64,000 nucleotides of DNA from Agarophyton chilense (Eukaryota; Rhodophyta; Florideophyceae; Gracilariales; Gracilariaceae). The notes under the pieces were generated by a model that was not told the DNA's origin, searched no databases, and worked only from the letters and a program-made list of their open reading frames with translations. The position numbers were made by a program, and so were the translations under genes. Below are positions 1-12,927 of this stretch, in pieces (positions within the stretch are counted from its first letter, which is position 1; every line of letters begins with the position of its first letter). Where the stretch lies: assembly GCA_030374765.1 (NCBI GenBank), contig JARGXX010000092.1, forward strand, positions 1,922,001 to 1,986,000. The letters are read 5' to 3'.

Positions 1-3000
1 GAGCTTAATCGTCAAATGAGGCCAACCCCTCAGCCGCCCCACCACCACCGCCTTTCCCAGCCGTGATAGCGGAGGCCAAGACGAAAAATTTCATGGACAA
101 TGTCGTGCTACAGTCGACCCAGGCATAACAGTTTGAAACGCAAGCCGTGCCCTCCATCATCCACCCTGTATTCCTGCCGCCAATGAGTTCTACCCACATT
201 GAGAGCTCTGGTATTCAGCCAAATATGTCTCCTCCGCCATCACCACCGCGGCCTCTGCAGCGGAAACCAGATTTATGTGCTGGTGCCCGGACAGCAAGAA
301 AAGACCCGTTTCCTACACCACCGCCTCCGGCTTTTCATCGCTCAGAGGAAGAAGAAGCGAACGTCGTCCAACCGGTTGACGAAGTTGGTGAGTCCAGCAC
401 TGCCTGGCTAGTCTGAGAAACACTAGATGGATAATAACCAGCGATTTTTCGCTCTTCATTTCTGGTTTTCTTCATGCCCAAAAGCCTCCCATTCGTGGCA
501 CCAGTCGTCTAAGATGTAAAGAAATGGTAAAACTGCGTAAATCAACCACAATTTTTACAGCTTGAACTTTGTAAACGCCTTTACTCTTCGGCGGACACTC
601 ATTGCTATCAGAAACGCAGTGGTCCAAAAGCTTTGCGTTTCGTATTCATAAAGGCTCCTTATGTCCTTTCTCCTGAGATTTGCGCAGCCTATACCGTTCT
701 CGTGCATTCCGATTATCTCGTTCTTTGTTTCTGGCTCTCTATTTTCTTGCTTTCTTCCTATTTATTTCCAGAAAAGAAGGGGTTGGTGAATCGCTCAAAT
801 TACAAGAAGAATCATTAAAAAAGGGCTGGTACAACTCTCGTGCCTTCTCACTAAGAGCACTAGATGATAGAGCAGAGCCCGAAAAGTGTTCAGTACCGAT
901 TAGAATCATATGCCGAGGCGGCGGTTCATTTTCATACCATATAAAGGTAACAGTCTCTGGCACAAGTGCCGAAATGACAAAGACGGATGGCCCCTCCAAA
1001 TTTCACATAAAAGTGCTATCAAGGCGATTAGACGTTGATCTTTGCGATGATTAAGTGTTACCTTCCACATGAACAACTGATAATGCGGTTGGCAAGACTC
1101 CAGCTTTCGAAATCATGGTTTTCTCCATTCCTTTGTTTCTTTCACATGGGTTTTAAATTGTTAAACACGTAGTGTAGAGTTTTCGTCCTTCGGGGTCCTT
1201 CCCGGGAACATACATCTGAAGCAACTCATTAGAAGGTTGATTCCCACAAATGGCGTGAATTGGTTTTGTGCACTTAATGCAATTATGTGCGGCCTGATTT
1301 CCGATCATACCGTTTCCTACTCGACACGTATTCTTCTCTTTCTAAATGCAATAAAGGCTCATAACTTGAACTTAGATCTATATCGAACAGGGAACAGGTG
1401 TCATGAATTCCAGCCTATTCTTTCTTTCAGAGAAGCTTCACGATACAAAGCTTAGACACTGTCCGAAACATGCTAAAGTTTGAAATCAAAAATCGAGATC
1501 GAGATTACAGACCGAGCGTTTGGTATATATCAACGATTGTAGAATCACTGAGGCACCCGGCAAGCTTAGCCCTAACACGAGAAGAACATTGAGCCTTCAA
1601 GACACACAGCCGTATGCCGCTTCGTGCTTGCCAGAAATGTTAAACACAGCACTATAATCCCTTGAAGGTTAGTTACGGGGTGTTCGGGTGGCGAAGCAGA
1701 CTTGTTTTCGAAAAGGTCAAAGATTTCCCGAATATTTGCGTAACCATTTTCAAAACCGCCTAGTCCAATCAGAAACAAGTACTTACAATATCGCGTAACC
1801 GCGCGGCCCGAACAATGCACATCATGACTAAAGTGCCTTCTTTCATGAATGATCTGGACGAGTCCGCATATCTCCTTCGTTGGTCAGTGAAAACCAGGTT
1901 CCTTCATTCATCTTTCTCCATGCTTCTGACGTAATCGTGTCTTTTGCATCGTGCGGCTCTCTAATAATGCGAATGTAACGCAGCCTCGGGAGCAAATGTT
2001 CACAAGCTGTGCCTTTGTTGTACATTGCCCAACTCAACGTCGAAAGACCTCCACCATGGCTTCTTGAAAAGCTGTGTCGATTTGTTATTAGGTATGTCTC
2101 GTATTCCGTTTCTAATCTTCATCCTCTTTTCCGATGGCCTAACGCAGTGCCCTGCTGATTCCGTCCAGGTCGTCTAACAGTCGCGATCGCTGCACTTGCT
2201 CCCCCCACTCCTGCGTATCTTCGCCATGTGCGCGGTCGCGTTGCATCTTGCGGTCCCACGTCAACTCCCAATGGTCGCGGTCATCCCTTCGCTTCCCTAC
2301 CGCCTTGCCCATTTCGTGAGCAAACCCTTGTGAACAGACAACTTTCCAGTTGGAAACACCATGTCGAAACGGCTCACAGCTGCGCCTTGCCCATTTCGTG
2401 AGCAAACCATTGTGAACAGACAACTTTCCAGTTGGAAACACCATGTCGAACCGGCTCAAAGCTGCGCCTTGCGAAAAAATGCGACCATCTCTATAATGGA
2501 AGCCTTCATTCGCAGCTCGGTATCATGCAGCCGCTTACCTCCGATAGCGAGCTCGACCTCACCCCCTCCCCGGCCTTCATTTCAGACCTATACCTGCGTT
2601 CTCCGCACATGGGGAGGGTCTACGTCTCAATGCGAGATGCCTCCATTCCCATATGGCCCCCCTCGTCTTCGACCTCCTCATGTTCCTCTTATAGTCCCCA
2701 CTCCCCACCGCACTTCTCTGTTCCTAAACGTTTGACCGACGAGAGTGAGCGGCCTTAAACTTGCTCTTTTGAAGTTGCACCGCCGTTGGATGACTAGCTT
2801 GGATTACGATCGCCTATTGCTGAGGCTATCGATGACATCCCTGATTTGATCAAACCGCTTGCGTTGGCGCCTCGGAAGGTGCCTGATGTTTCTGTCGTTC
2901 ACGGTTATTCCCTCTGGCAAGTTTATACTGCTCTGGTACACGCTTTTAATATGCATCTGGCGCTGCACGAGCTGTATTAGTCGTTCCGTGCACTGTTTCA

Positions 3001-3845
3001 GGCGCAAAAGTGTGGCTGAAAGAGCTCATTTGCGGTCTTGACGAGGTCAAAGTCACTACTTTGCGGAATGCGTGCACGCCACGAATCGCATATCTCAACT
3101 CCCTGCGCATAAAGAACTCACCTGGGGTTCTGACCCTCGCAGATATCTCCTTGAAAGACACAGGCAGTTGTAATCAGATGCAAAAAGCGATCAGAGAAAA
3201 CCAAGTTGTCAACACGTGAGATATTGTTATATCAGAGTCTCAAGGAGCTGATACTACTTTAAACCTTTATTTTTCTGCTTTTCGATTGGTGGCTGATAAG
3301 AACGCTCGGACTGGCCTGTTAGTCATGTCCTCCGATGATCCTGCTCGCCTACGCAGGGAAAAGTTTTCAAGACAGTCTGTTTGCAACTGGACCACTTTTC
3401 TTGCAGGAGAATAGCAAATCAACTCACGTCCAACGAAAATCCCGTCGGAGCACCCAATTGAAAACAAAGAAACGAGGATCACCCTTTCAAGATGTATTTA
3501 CGATACGATCACGGTTTCCTCCAACCGAAAGAACGCCATCCTTCAGCGATGCACGATCAAATCGGAGCTATAGAGAATGATGAGTGAGCGTTGTTGAACT
3601 CTTGGATAGAGAGGAATAGGAAGACGAATGCCACACGCCACCAAGTCAGCTAGATGTGCCCCCTTTTTCTGGGACAGTGAAGGGAACAGAAACGATTCAA
3701 ATGATTAAGAATGGAAGACTGCATTTATCTTGAAAACAAACTCTAGAATAAGCCCGAAACACAACATTACAAGCCAAACCTCAAGTCGCAATGCTCGCCG
3801 CTCGAGTGACCGTGGTATGCGAAACAGAAATTCTCAGGGCTCTGA
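1..3845. other. Long stretch without a recognised gene
   Basis: Open frames here are all under about 125 codons and overlap one another on both strands, and none carries a motif I recognise. A short open stretch near 2825-2980 on the plus strand reads like real protein (Ile-Asp-Asp-Ile-Pro-Asp, then Ser-Leu-Trp-Gln-Val-Tyr), but it stops after about 55 codons and I cannot extend or name it. There is no LTR, tRNA or obvious terminal repeat. The region may be decayed transposon or intergenic DNA. Confidence 0.5.
2302..2467. repeat. Tandem duplication, two 82-bp units
   Basis: Two adjacent copies of an 82-bp unit start at 2302 and 2384 (each begins GCCTTGCCCATTTCGTGAGC). They differ at only a few positions, for example CCCTTG against CCATTG. 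The high identity implies a recent local duplication. Short open frames in the two copies overlap, but no protein family is apparent. Confidence 0.85.
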
Positions 3846-4271
3846 ATTCACTTTTTCCAATCACTCGACGATAGTCCGGAAACTCATCCCACCCTGTGCG
3901 TTCTTGAGAGCGAAGAGAGTGCAGTAGACGCGGTCAAGGAGTACGAGAGGCAAAGAATTAGCCATAAAAATGTGTTGCGAATGCAAACGGCTTTAACAGA
4001 GAGGTTGTTCCGAAAGAGAGCCGATCTTCATAGATCATTGAGCGCTGAGAAGTGGCTTGGTAAAGAGGAGACAACAACTCCTATTACCTTCCCGAATGAA
4101 ATCTCACAACAGTGCGAACGCGGTCGCATCGCTTCAACTGGACGAAATGACGGAATTGAAACACCGAATGTGAGTCGAAACATATCATTCGTTGAGATTC
4201 ACATGTTGCTGTCATTGATAAAGTGGTTATTCAGGCCCTTTATGACGCAAAGCTATGCAAAACTGATTTAG
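3846..4271 (+). other. Unclassified open frame of about 140 codons
   Basis: After a TGA the plus-strand frame stays open for about 140 codons to the TAA/TAG region near 4271. The translation is hydrophilic, rich in Glu, Arg and Ser, and looks helical (an Ala-Val-Asp-Ala-Val-Lys-Glu-Tyr-Glu-Arg-Gln-Arg stretch, then Arg-Lys-Arg-Ala-Asp-Leu-His-Arg-Ser-Leu). No upstream start or conserved domain is visible. It could be a decayed transposon gene or chance. From 4272 to 4739 I see only short, unconvincing frames. Confidence 0.2.
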
Positions 4272-4739
4272 AAGCCATCGCAGCTACTATGGGACCTGGA
4301 TTGGAGATTTATCTCTGCATTGGGTATCGAGCAGCTCGCCAAATAGCGCAGCAGCAAAAAAAGATATTTTCGCAGTCAATCACCTTGAGGCACATTTTCT
4401 TGCTGCACGGCTCGAGTCGCACATGCCTTTCCCGTTTCTTGCGCTGCTTGTACTAGGTGTGCAAAGTGTTATCGCAGACCTTTCTCCCCGACGGGAAAAC
4501 ATGCAGATCAAGAACCCGAAAAAAGCGATTCGTTTGGACTTGAAGAGGACTTCAAGCAGCGTTCATTTTCTTTATCTATGCGCGTTTCTGTTCTCAATCG
4601 TTGGCGAGAGGTTAAGCAAGACCGTGAGCCCTATCGAACGGCTACGTAGCCAACGAGTGTTCATTCACGTTGTCAGCGCGCCGTGCTTTTCGTGACGGTC
4701 TGCGAGAGGTTCGGTGACGCTTATCGAGAGGTTCACGTG

Positions 4740-6235
4740 ATGCGGCGCAAAAATGCAGAGAACAGGAGGCTCATTCGGAGTTCTCGGAACCCCAAGCCGC
4801 CTGTTACGGCTTTTAGCAGGAACGACGCGATGCCTACAACGCGCAGCAGGGAAACGCGGGCGAAGAAGGTAGGAACCTTACCATGGAAGCCGAAACCTGA
4901 CGAGCAGGTGACTCTGTTAGTGACCACGCCGAACGGTGAAAAGAAGATCGTGGGGAAGGCATTTGTCAGGGGTGCGGTTGATGCGACGGGAAGGCTTACG
5001 GGAGATTTGGGGAGAGATTTGCATGGTCACAAACTCGTCGCGAAGGCGAAGGAGAAACCTGTGGTGGTATGAAAGGTGTTGATTCGGGATGAGAAAGAAA
5101 TGGATTACCCTTATCCGTTCAAATCTACAGATACTGTACCAAACCGTCTGGGAAATGTGAAGAGCAACTCTTTATATTTCTGGGACGTGAAAATGATGAG
5201 AAGTTATGCTGGTGAATGGCCGACTCTTCTACTGACACCGTCCTCCGCTCCGTCTGCAATTTCAGCCAAGAATGCCTCTGCTAAGACTGTGAAGGAAAAG
5301 GAGCAAGAAAGAGATTCGGCGTCTGCGACGGAAGGTACGGTGAGCGAGGTGGTGAGGAAGAACTTCAGAAAGACGGGAGGTCCGCTGACTCGTAATCGGG
5401 CCGTTCACGACATTCCAACCTTAGCTAGTGACGAAGAGAATGGGACTGAGAGAGAAGCGAAGAGGCGACTGTTTAGTGGTTCCCTTGGTGCTAACTTCCA
5501 GGGAAAGGGCGACGGCAATGAGGCAGAGGGGGTTGGTTCAGGAATAAATGATGTACGCGAAGGAAATGCTGTTTCAAAGAAACACGTCTTTGACGAAGCA
5601 AAGGACGAAATTCTTCCAGGTGAAAGTGCGGGACGGAATAAGGGCCAAGTTCGTTTTCCAAGGGCCGTACCAAGCGTGAGCGGGGAGAAACGTGTAGGGA
5701 CGGGGCCTGAGGGAAAAGGAGTTGTTGTTGGAAGGAAGGGGGTGCAGATTCGCAGAGACCCGGTACGTGGATCGATCCAACGTTCTTCTTATCGACAGAC
5801 CCCGGATCATGCAGTGAGGAGTGTCGAACATGGAGATGCTGAGGGGTCAAACGACCGAATGGGCGCGGGGAGACCTCCGAGAAACCAGAGTGTGAGGGAG
5901 TGGAGGAAGGGAGGGGAGGTTGAAAAAGGAGAGGGACTCTGGGGTGGGGATGCGGAGGATGAGGATGCAATTCGCCCGGAGAAGGAAGGCTAACACAAGG
6001 GGTTTAAGTATGGAGAAACGAAGTTTATGGGACGGAAGCAGCTGTTGGCCAAGCTTGGAGACATGAAGGGGGAGCTCAAAAGAGCAAGGGATGACAACGC
6101 AAGTTTGCGAATAAGCTTGGAAATCGCACACAGGGAGATGAGGCCGGAGGGCGAAGATAGGAAAATGGAAGTGCTGCTGACGTCTTTGCGAGAGACTCTT
6201 CGTGGTCGACCAGAACAAGTGGGTGGCGAAAAAGG
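4740..6235 (+). pseudogene. 5' half of a transposon accessory-type gene, broken
   Basis: One plus-strand reading frame runs from an ATG at 4740 (a second ATG lies at 4830) to 6235, broken only by TGA at 5070-5072 and TAA at 5991-5993. A basic N-terminus is followed, at about residues 60-130, by a segment with Val-Thr-Leu-Leu-Val, Val-Gly-Lys-Ala, a Leu-His-Gly-His-Lys-Leu motif and a Pro-Tyr-Pro motif. From memory this resembles the domain in accessory (TNP1-like) proteins of plant CACTA transposons; that link is weak. The middle is low-complexity, Gly/Glu/Lys-rich. The end (about 6027-6230) is a probable coiled coil. Element A is inserted at 6236 and the gene resumes at 15460 in the same frame. 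Both stops fit single transitions (TGG to TGA; CAA to TAA). Confidence 0.55.
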
Positions 6236-6855
6236 TGTAGCATTCTGTACTGTCAAAATACCGATGGAAATTTTTTTTGTGGACAAGTAGGATGATACTC
6301 GTAAGTAAGTGCAACGGCTAACATGAAGTTATGAAGCGGCATACTGCAGATCGTTCGTGAGGTGGTATGTTACACGTGGAACATCGGTCTGCCACGGCGC
6401 ATCCGATTCGACCCTTTGTAGGGAAATACCGGATTGGCAACGGCGCATATACTGTAGTGAGTAGCCACGTGGCAAGCATTATCCCGTACTGTAGAGGGGT
6501 TAATTGGCTAACCGAGTTTATGTCTAGGTAATATTATGTGCGGCGCTCACCCCTGTGCACTGTACTTAAGGCACAGAAGGGAGCGCCGACTCCAAAGTAA
6601 AGGAGACAACAAACGTGTCCACAACTCAATTATTCCTTGTTCAGGATTTCTTAACCGGAGATCTGGACAAGCTACAACACGTAGTTGTCCGTTCAATAGT
6701 ACCAACCACCCTCATTAGCGAGTGGGGCCTTACAACCCCCATCCCAGCTCGCTAGTGTTGTGCTCTACCACACCTTCCCCTCAGCCGCAAGCACCCATTC
6801 GGCAGTCCCGAACACTTTCGCAGGTGTCTGCTCTCTCCGCAGAGCGGATGCTACA
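6236..6855 (+). repeat. 5' LTR of element A
   Basis: A 620-bp direct repeat of 14834-15453. It starts TGTAG and ends GCTACA. It contains a 48-nt imperfect inverted repeat at 6541-6588 (outer arms CGGCGCTC/GAGCGCCG, inner arms CTGTGC/GCACAG), also found in the 3' LTR and in both LTRs of element B. Confidence 0.95.
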
Positions 6856-6857
6856 AG

Positions 6858-6876
6858 TAGTCTCCCGACTTCGAAA
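6858..6876 (+). promoter_or_regulatory. Probable primer-binding site of element A
   Basis: Two bases after the LTR lies TAGTCTCCCGACTTCGAAA. B has TGG instead of TAG at the start, as expected for complementarity to a tRNA CCA end. The core TCTCCCGACTT occurs at the same place in elements B, C and D, whose LTRs are otherwise dissimilar. I could not identify the primer tRNA. Confidence 0.6.
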
Positions 6877-7070
6877 CACTGTGGTTGGCTACTCCAAATA
6901 TTTCGCACCTGGAACGTGGAATCGATACCAATCTTTAATTCGAATGGAATACGATCTCGGGAGCGGTTTCAGACCACGTCCAGCTATTACGGAGATCCGT
7001 AGTTAATTACGCTGTCGTATTGAATTGAAGACCTCAATTATTTCCTCGCCGAACATTGGATTTGTTCAGA

Positions 7071-9230
7071 ATGCCGAAAAATAAGACCCATTCTAGTACT
7101 GGTGCCTCGGGTCCTTCAGACCCACGTACACGACCGAGGTTCGCCTCATCTACAGAAGCCGGAGAGCGACTATACCGTCAGGCGATGACGAGCTCTCGTT
7201 CGGTAACCGACAACGAGATCTCTCGGATATACCGACGCCCGTGGAGTTGGCTATCGAACCAGCCACGGATGCAAATGGTTCCTATAATGAACCTATAGAC
7301 CCACAGGTCGTAACCCCTGTTGGAGAAAATGATTTACGCGCTCAGGTGCTTGGTCTCAACTTTGAGTCAAACGCCTATCGTGAGCGAATCATTGGATTGG
7401 AATCGCAGATGGAGAACATTACCGAAGAAGTCGAGCGCTTGGGCCCAAAACAAGTCGTACTCGCTCGTTGAGAAGAGAGGGACCCGATGCCCGCCGTTGT
7501 GAGAACCCTGCGAGAGGATTTGAACCAAGTAATGGAAAGGCATGGTAATGCTCCGGAGGCTTTACCGGGCCGGACCGTTGACGTGGAGGAAATCCTCACT
7601 CGAGTTAACCCTCGTCTGGAACGCCTGGAGGCAGTAGTAAATGCACAGACTACTGCTACCCAAGTCGTGAAAGACGAAAATGAAGTCCCCTTGAGGGAAG
7701 AGCGATCGAGGAGATCGAAGTCAAGACGCCGCAAGAAACGAAGGTCCAAGTCGGACACGTGGGATGATTCATCAGGATCGGAGGATGACGACTCCAGTTC
7801 GGATGAATCTGAATTGCCGAACACGTCCACTGACTATGTCAGTGATGATGGTCATCGTAGTTCCCGTTCTAAGAAGAGGAACAAGTCTTCTTGGCTATTA
7901 AGGAAGAAAGGTCCTAAGTACAAGCGACTCAGGTCACTTCCTTGTACGAATCCTTTGTATCGGAAAGTCCTGGACTACAGGTATTATTGCCTAAAGAAAG
8001 GAGGAAAGAAGCGATCGGGTCGCTAAATCGCAAAAGTTGACGACCAGATTAGGCGGTTGAAAATTGGACCGAATGATCTAGTCTTTGATGGAAAAACACC
8101 CATTCTCGTTATCGAGTTCCTTACTCGTTTTGTTGCAGAGGTGGACACCTTGGAAATGAGTGAACCTCAAGCTTGGGTTTCATTACCATATTTCTTGACG
8201 GGTTTTGCGTCCGAGCAATATCGTTCCGTTTGCTGATCCCTGACCGCTGACGAAAGAGGTGTGACATCCTGGCCGGAGGCATTACAGTACTTACTACGCA
8301 GCCATGCGACATCGAACGCAATCCGACAGGCTATCCTGGATCTTCGTGATGTGACCCAGAAACCTAGTGAGGGAGAAGAAGAGTACAGCTCGAGGCTTAA
8401 CCGAATGGCCACGCGCTGTAGAAACTTTCTCCTAGCGGAGGACATGATTAACTTGTTCATTGCTGGACTAGATCCCAACATCAAACATCTGGTGGCTCGG
8501 TTTCGAGAAAAGCATGAAAGAACCTCATTTCTGGAGTTGGTTCAGTTCGCACAAGCTGAAAATGACGCGGTAAGAGCTCGCGGAGTTACGCGGAACACCA
8601 CAACGCTTAGCGCATCCAAATCAGAGGAAGGACACAAACAAGCCGCGAAGTTCACTCGAAAGTTGTTCTACCTGGAATCTCCAGTTGACTCTCGAGAGTC
8701 GTCGTTCGCTAGACACGACATCCAATCGCAACACGATGCTATTCAACTTATGGATTATTGGAACTCATCGGTGCCCACAGAGGATCTACGTCACCCAGAA
8801 TCCCAAGAGGAAGAAGCTCTGATGGCTACGGAGGGCCCACGCCCAGGAGCCCGTGCATACATGAAACCCCCGGAAGGAGGATTCAAGAACGAAAAAACTG
8901 GATGGGTGGACCAGCGAATAGCATCTCGATCACAACCGAGGTAGGCAGCACGCCATGAAGCGTTAATATGCTATCTGTGCTATGGCCGTCATCATATCTC
9001 TTCAGAATGTACCCTTCCTGCAAAGGATTTAGTTGGCGTCCTCACGAATTACGAAAAACTATCAGTGGAGGAAAGAACCCGAGTGCCGGCTGGTACCTAC
9101 TGGTAATTGAAAGCATGGCTTAGCTGCCATCCTCGACATCAATCTGGAGCTCCAGTAATTCAGGACACCGAAGCACCACAGGATAATCCGCAAGTTGGAA
9201 GCAACGCCCAAAGGGCGGACCACCCGCCCT
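7071..9230 (+). pseudogene. gag: Gag of element A, broken
   Basis: The ATG at 7071 is conserved in B. The product is a nucleocapsid/capsid precursor that would form the virus-like particle. Order: Ser-rich N-terminus; helical region (about 7330-7640); a basic Arg/Ser/Lys block followed by an acidic Ser-Asp stretch (about 7680-7830); a capsid-like domain (8035-8600) matching gag of element C around Trp-Pro-Glu-Ala and Tyr-Ser-Ser-Arg-Leu-Asn; and a zinc knuckle C-x2-C-x4-H-x4-C at about 8969-9010. Breaks: a frameshift near 7240, TGA at 7469-7471 where B has CGA, TAA at 8024-8026 and a TGA near 8235 (both shared with B), and TAG at 8942-8944 with the knuckle in another frame. Confidence 0.85.
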
Positions 9231-9372
9231 AGTCGGAAAACTAAGTGAGGGAACCCCTAGGTGGTTGGACCTATTCCATCGCGTAGAGCCGACCAGAGAG
9301 TACTCGCCTCCTTGTTACGGCGCTTGGAAACCCAAAGGTATGATGAGTACTCATCATATTCCGTAGAGCGTA

Positions 9373-12300
9373 TTGAATCCGTTCGTTGGAAAGCGAGTAC
9401 TCTTTGACTGTGAATTCAATCGTCCTTGGAGACGTTATACTTGTCCATCGAAACGGGAGAACTTTATTATGATAATGCAGAAGAGCAATTATAAAGTTTA
9501 TGCCGACATCGGCTTTGAAAAAGATTTATTGACCCGCCGCCTGACAGTTCTTTACAGAGACGCCGGACCGAACTTTATTCGGATATCAGAACCCACCTAT
9601 CAGGAACGAATTCTTTACGGTTCGTTGCCGGATATCCGAGATGCTAATAGGAATGCAAGCAGGAGAAATAGAAGCAGCACAATCTATTTGGGCTTCACCT
9701 GTGGTATTAGTCCCCACCTGATAGTTCTTTACGATTCTGTGTCGAATACCGGAAACTCAACGCAGTTAAGATACGGAATACCTATCCACTGCCTGGCATG
9801 GACGAGTGTATAGACAGCTTAGGCAATGCGAACGTGTTCACCACGCTTGAAGCCAACACTGGCTATTAGCAGGTTCCTGTAGCCGAAGAAGACCAGGATA
9901 TAACTGCATTTGTGTCACACGCTGGACTATACCGTTTCAAGCAGATGCCCTTTGGACTTACAAATGCCCCGGCAACTTTCCAGCGCGCACTGGACATATT
10001 ACTCTCGAAGTATAAATGGAAAACATGTCTAATCTACTTGGACGATGTCATTGCCTTCTCTCAATATATGGAAAGTCATATGCGACATGTGGAGGAGATC
10101 CTCAAAGCGTTGCAGACAGCACGTATAACTTTGAAGTTCAAGAAATGCGAATGGTTCGCTAATACTGTGAAGTATTTGGGCCAAATTATTAGGCATGGTC
10201 AGCTTGCAATTCATGAAGCGCAGACAGCGGCAGTCCGCGAATCGCAACCACCGTCGACACAGACTCAATTGCGATCCTTCTTTGGATTATGTAACGTCTA
10301 CACACGATTCATACCGCGCTACTCTCACATTGCAGATCCATTGAACGCATTGTTTTGTAAAGAACAGCCTGTTAAGCTCGAGGATTTCGGACCCGCCGCA
10401 AACGAAGTCTTCAACACTTTGAAGACAAAACTCGTCTAAGCACCAATCTTGGCCTTGCCCATACCTAACCTACTCTATTCTTTGGATACCGACTCCAGTG
10501 AGTATCAGGTAGGGTGTGCCCTTTTTCAGACCCATCCGGACGGTCAGAGGAAACCAATCGGTTACTGATCACGAACGCTGATCGCTGCAGAGAAGAATTA
10601 CTCCGTATCAGAAAAGGAATGCCTTGTGGTAGTGTGGGCGCTTACTAATTTACGACCCTATCTCCAGGGGGAAACGTTTACCATCCATACGGATTATTCG
10701 TCCCTACGATGGTTTTTATCGATCACAGACCCCTCCAAAATATTAACACGCTGGCGCTTACGCCTTTCTGAATTCGATTTCGAAGTTAAACATAAGAAAG
10801 GACTGGCTTACATACAGGCCGACGCTTTATCGCGGTTGGGAACTTTAGGGGAAACCCAAGGAGAAATCGATGACGATTTACCTTGGTTCTCAATGGATAT
10901 TAACAACGATGAAACGCAACTTGAAGATCAAGAAGATGAAGGGGATTACTCCCAATTGGACACTCTCATGGCAACCCATGGAACTGAATCTCCTGATCAA
11001 CTCGAGCGTTTCTCGATCACTAAGCTCCTCAATGAGCAACTCACGGATCAATTCTTTACAACAGTACGCTCTCGTCTTAACGGGGGGGAGGAGTTCCCCT
11101 TTTCGCTCGATTCCCGAGGTATATTGCTCCGACATGTCGAGGAGCATGATCAGATCGTGGTTCCGCACGCTTTGAAGAGTCGTGTACTCTTCTTGGCCCA
11201 TTATGCGAAGTTATCTGGACACCCAGGAGGAACGAAGTTGTTTATGACACTAAGAAGGGACTTCCATTGGCCAACGTTGGCAATGAACTGCCATGCTACG
11301 GTAAAGCTATGCCGAAAGTGTGTGATGAATCACGTGAAACTATATAAGAAGAGGAGAAAGATGACTCTATTCCCGGCGAAGGCGCCTCTACAATTCGTCA
11401 GCATCGACATACTTGGAGAGCTAATTCGTTCCAACAAAGGATATCGCTACCTACTGGTAATTACGGATCGATTCTCGAAACACGTACGGACTGTACCGTT
11501 GAAGAGGATAACCGCCTCATTTATAGCTCAGGCTTTCGTCAAACACTGGGTGTATGTGTACGGACTGCCGGAAGTGCTGCTATCAGATAATGGAAAACAG
11601 TTTGTCGCTAATTTCTTTCAGAACGTATGCCGAATATTAGGCATCACGAACGTGTTTACCACGACCTACCATCCACGGTGTAATGGTCAGGTAGAACGCT
11701 ACAACCGTACATTATTAGCCGCTCTTCGGCATTACCTCGTGGATCAGCCTAAGAAGTGGGACTTGTACACAGACACACTCTGTTATGCGTACAACACGCA
11801 AGTGCATACGTCTACCAAGGGGGCTCCTTTTGATCTTGTGATATCACGTAGCCCACCGTCACTGCCTATGAGGTTGGATGAATTGGAGGAAGACAAACCG
11901 ACACCGGCGAAAATCCATCTGAGGTGGAGAAACGACCTGAGGTTTAGAACAGAGCAGGCGGCTCGAGAATTGGCGAAAACGCAAGCGCGTTACAAACGTA
12001 ATTCGGAGGCCCGACGTCGAAGACAGTTGTCAGATCTCAGGGTTGGAGGAAACGCGTTTGTCCGCGTGGGACGACTTGAGAAGCAGGATGGACCACGTCA
12101 CATATTGCTACCGGTAGCATACGGACCTTTCAAGGTAATGGAGCTCACCGATGACACGGTCGTCCTGAAGACAGGAGAGAACATTGAACGATTCTCGCGC
12201 GATCGTGTTGAAACCGCACCAGACAACCCAGAAACCCAGGAAGCTGAGAAAGAAAGCACTGTCTATACGCAGAAACGGGAGCTACCCGTCGAATCAGACG

Positions 12301-12923
12301 ATCAGCCTCCCGTCGCACACGGCGCTGACACGGCTCGTGGTCTCCCGCTGCGTGGCAGTACAGTGGCATCCAGTGGCAATTCCCCGAATTATCTGAATAA
12401 GCCCCGTGGCAAGAACCAACACACTGGTACGACCACAGTACCTGAGGACAGGAAAGATATTTTTAAAATTGGTCCAATTAGATCCGGCCCAGAAGCGACT
12501 GCACACATGCCATCACCCGTTCAAGCTGAACCGTCAAGTGGAACGCCACTCGCTGGGCGATGGAGCTTGGCGGCCGACCGAAGAGAAGAAAGCGCAGATG
12601 AAGCTAAACCTTCATTAGTGGTGGATGCACCCCTGACCGAACCCTCGGTGAAGAAGCCCGGCTTGGCTCAGAACCCTCAGAAATACAGACAGAACAAGAA
12701 TCATGAAGAAAAACGGATAACCGTAGACCCGACGACTGTGCAGTCAGAAGCCGAGAACGACACCACAGAGGCACAAGAAGGTCCTCCGTTGTCCGAGCGG
12801 ACTACGCAGGTTCAACCTGAAAATATAGGGAGTTCCCAACACGCCCTCTCGGGAGCTTCCAGGAAACCACAACGTTGCCACATCCCGTTAGGATTAAACG
12901 CGTTCGATTGTCAAACGGTATAA
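9373..12923 (+). pseudogene. pol: Pol (PR-RT-RNase H-integrase) of element A, broken
   Basis: Protease remnant: element C has Leu-Asp-Thr-Gly-Ala-Gly where A has Leu-Tyr-Arg-Asp-Ala-Gly, so the catalytic motif is lost. Just after Asp-Ala-Asn-Arg (about 9650) the sequence jumps to reverse transcriptase (Trp-Ala-Ser-Pro-Val-Val-Leu-Val), which skips about 0.9 kb present in C. RT motifs Phe-Gly-Leu-Thr-Asn-Ala-Pro (about 9950) and Tyr-Leu-Asp-Asp (about 10035) remain. Stops: TAG 9867-9869, TAA 10437-10439, TGA 10566-10568. A 765-codon open frame at 10626-12923 covers the RNase H end, the H2C2 zinc domain (about 11190-11340), the integrase core (Ser-Ile-Asp-Ile-Leu-Gly; Ser-Asp-Asn-Gly-Lys-Gln-Phe; Gly-Gln-Val-Glu-Arg) and a long variable tail. 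The integrase looks intact. Confidence 0.92.
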
Positions 12924-12927
12924 CCCG

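Noticed and set aside
1-418. Pro-rich plus-strand frame at 147-416 as a host gene exon.
   Set aside because: Short, low-complexity, with no start context, splice signals or domain that I could support.
5491-6314. Minus-strand frames of 155-159 codons opposite the accessory-type gene.
   Set aside because: Shadows of the purine-rich plus-strand frame (Pro/His/Ser/Leu-rich); the plus strand has the better protein and runs past the frame limits.
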